From: Promethearchaeota archaeon
Lineage (GTDB): Archaea; Asgardarchaeota; Lokiarchaeia; Sigynarchaeales; SOKP01
Assembly: GCA_013375495.1 (NCBI GenBank)
Contig: JABXKC010000012.1
Location: 1-64,000, forward strand
Length of the DNA: 64,000 nt
Direction of reading: 5' to 3'
Translations under genes and position numbers: made by a program
Shown here: piece after piece, positions 63,303 through 64,000 of the stretch
Layout of the letters: each line of letters begins with the position of its first letter
Position numbering within the stretch: position 1 is the first letter of the stretch
The notes under the pieces: model-generated
The model's input: only the letters and a program-made list of their open reading frames with translations
The model's database searches: none
Told to the model about the DNA's origin: nothing

Positions 63303-63995
63303 GTGGCTATGTTTGACATAAATTCTATTATCATTACTGGAACTTTATTTGTAATATTTGGTGTCTTTTTGTTCTTCGATCTTTTCAAAAGGAACGAACG
63401 TTATGGCTATATAGCATATATTGTTGCTCTGATTCCAATAAATTTCTTATGGTTTCTTCAATTTGATGTTCTTGGGGTATATTTAATTTTATTTATACTC
63501 TGGAACTTGTGTTTATTACGGGATTTGTTTGGTGTTGTAAGAAAAGAAGATCCAAAAGAAATTAACGACATCGTTTTATATTTAGCTTTGGGTATTGTAG
63601 TACAGGCTATTATTACGGCGATTTTGCCAGTTTCTATTCCCACGATGCAGACCAATACCATCCCGTACTGGTTTTTCTATTTTCCTGACATTTACACAGG
63701 TGCTTATGGAATTGAAGCATGGGTAAATCTCACAATTTTATTGTCGTTTAGGGTTATGGCTACAATATTAATTGGATTGGTAATTGTACCACTACTCGTA
63801 GATCTTAGGGACGAAGAAGTACCTCTACCCGTTTTTATCATCATAATTGGTCTGTTTATTTTACCTTTTCTCTACTTGAGCTACATATGGTTACCTGAAG
63901 CAATGGGAGTATTAACTTTTCTTATGAGCGTAATATTATTCATTGTTCTGTTAATTATCACTCGGAGCGGAAAAGAAGTCAAGAAAAAGAAGTAA
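63303..63995 (+). CDS. Multi-helix membrane protein, hypothetical
   Basis: The 230-residue protein has six or seven hydrophobic helices (IIITGTLFVIFGVFLFFDLF through LMSVILFIVLLIIT) and a basic end. SD aaggaagg precedes GTG 63303; ATG 63309 is an alternative start. The stop (63993-63995) is just inside the window. No family recognised; the plan (short loops, one acidic loop RKEDPKEIND) could suit a channel or anchor. Confidence 0.65.
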   Translation: MAMFDINSIIITGTLFVIFGVFLFFDLFKRNERYGYIAYIVALIPINFLWFLQFDVLGVYLILFILWNLCLLRDLFGVVRKEDPKEINDIVLYLALGIVVQAIITAILPVSIPTMQTNTIPYWFFYFPDIYTGAYGIEAWVNLTILLSFRVMATILIGLVIVPLLVDLRDEEVPLPVFIIIIGLFILPFLYLSYIWLPEAMGVLTFLMSVILFIVLLIITRSGKEVKKKK

Positions 63996-64000
63996 CATTT

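Overview
The window is strongly AT-rich archaeal DNA with short intergenic gaps, TATA/BRE-like promoters, oligo-T terminators and occasional GTG/TTG starts. Its gene content points to an Asgard archaeon, most likely of the Lokiarchaeia type. It encodes a Rab/Ras-like GTPase, two multidomain Arf/Ras-like GTPases, many longin/roadblock-like domains, a gelsolin-like domain, RING-type zinc fingers, a VWA-RING protein, a GPP34 (GOLPH3-like) protein and a V4R/TRAPP-like protein. These sit beside ordinary archaeal metabolism. Taxonomy is inferred from gene content only; no rRNA or tRNA gene was recognised in the window.

Layout. 1-16 kb: the end of a Pro/Glu-repeat protein, a ZIP metal transporter, an EFR1-type flavodoxin-ferredoxin, two ICMT-like membrane methyltransferases, an MFS transporter, a RING protein, a pair of 7TM proteins with longin-like tails, a MutY/MIG-like glycosylase, a Rab-like GTPase, a coiled-coil zinc-ribbon protein and an Fe-S protein with a helix-turn-helix-like N-terminus. 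16-24 kb: a gelsolin-like protein, two solitary DNA methyltransferases, a second HTH-like Fe-S protein in tandem with a ferredoxin-nitroreductase, and a large receptor-like protein. 24-28 kb: an SdsA1-like alkylsulfatase, a TauE/SafE exporter and a formylglycine-type sulfatase, a plausible sulfate-ester module. 28-32 kb: leuA-leuC-leuD. 32-37 kb: a second receptor-like protein, a U32 peptidase-family protein and Pcm. 37-42 kb: GH57 and maltokinase genes, divergent. 43-54 kb: a run of eukaryote-like genes (TPR/SNAP-like, MtrH-like, VWA-RING, HhH-Arf-roadblock, GPP34, V4R, longin-GTPase, zinc ribbon). 55-64 kb: an RHH regulator and a sugar-phosphate/glycan set (GalT-like, NTP-transferase, giant GH13, degenerate phosphohexomutase).

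The most striking observation is upstream of leuA. A 33-codon ORF (27992-28093) has its own BRE/TATA promoter and Shine-Dalgarno-like sequence. It ends in 11 Leu codons out of 12, and is followed at once by mutually exclusive inverted repeats and a T-rich tract before leuA. This has the architecture of a leucine attenuator leader peptide, which I do not know to have been described in Archaea.

Other points worth a second look are two genes whose conserved N-termini lie upstream of any ATG/GTG/TTG and which may start on AUU, a phosphohexomutase that has lost its phosphoserine, and the repeated coupling of longin/roadblock-like domains to 7TM proteins, receptor-like ectodomains and GTPases.
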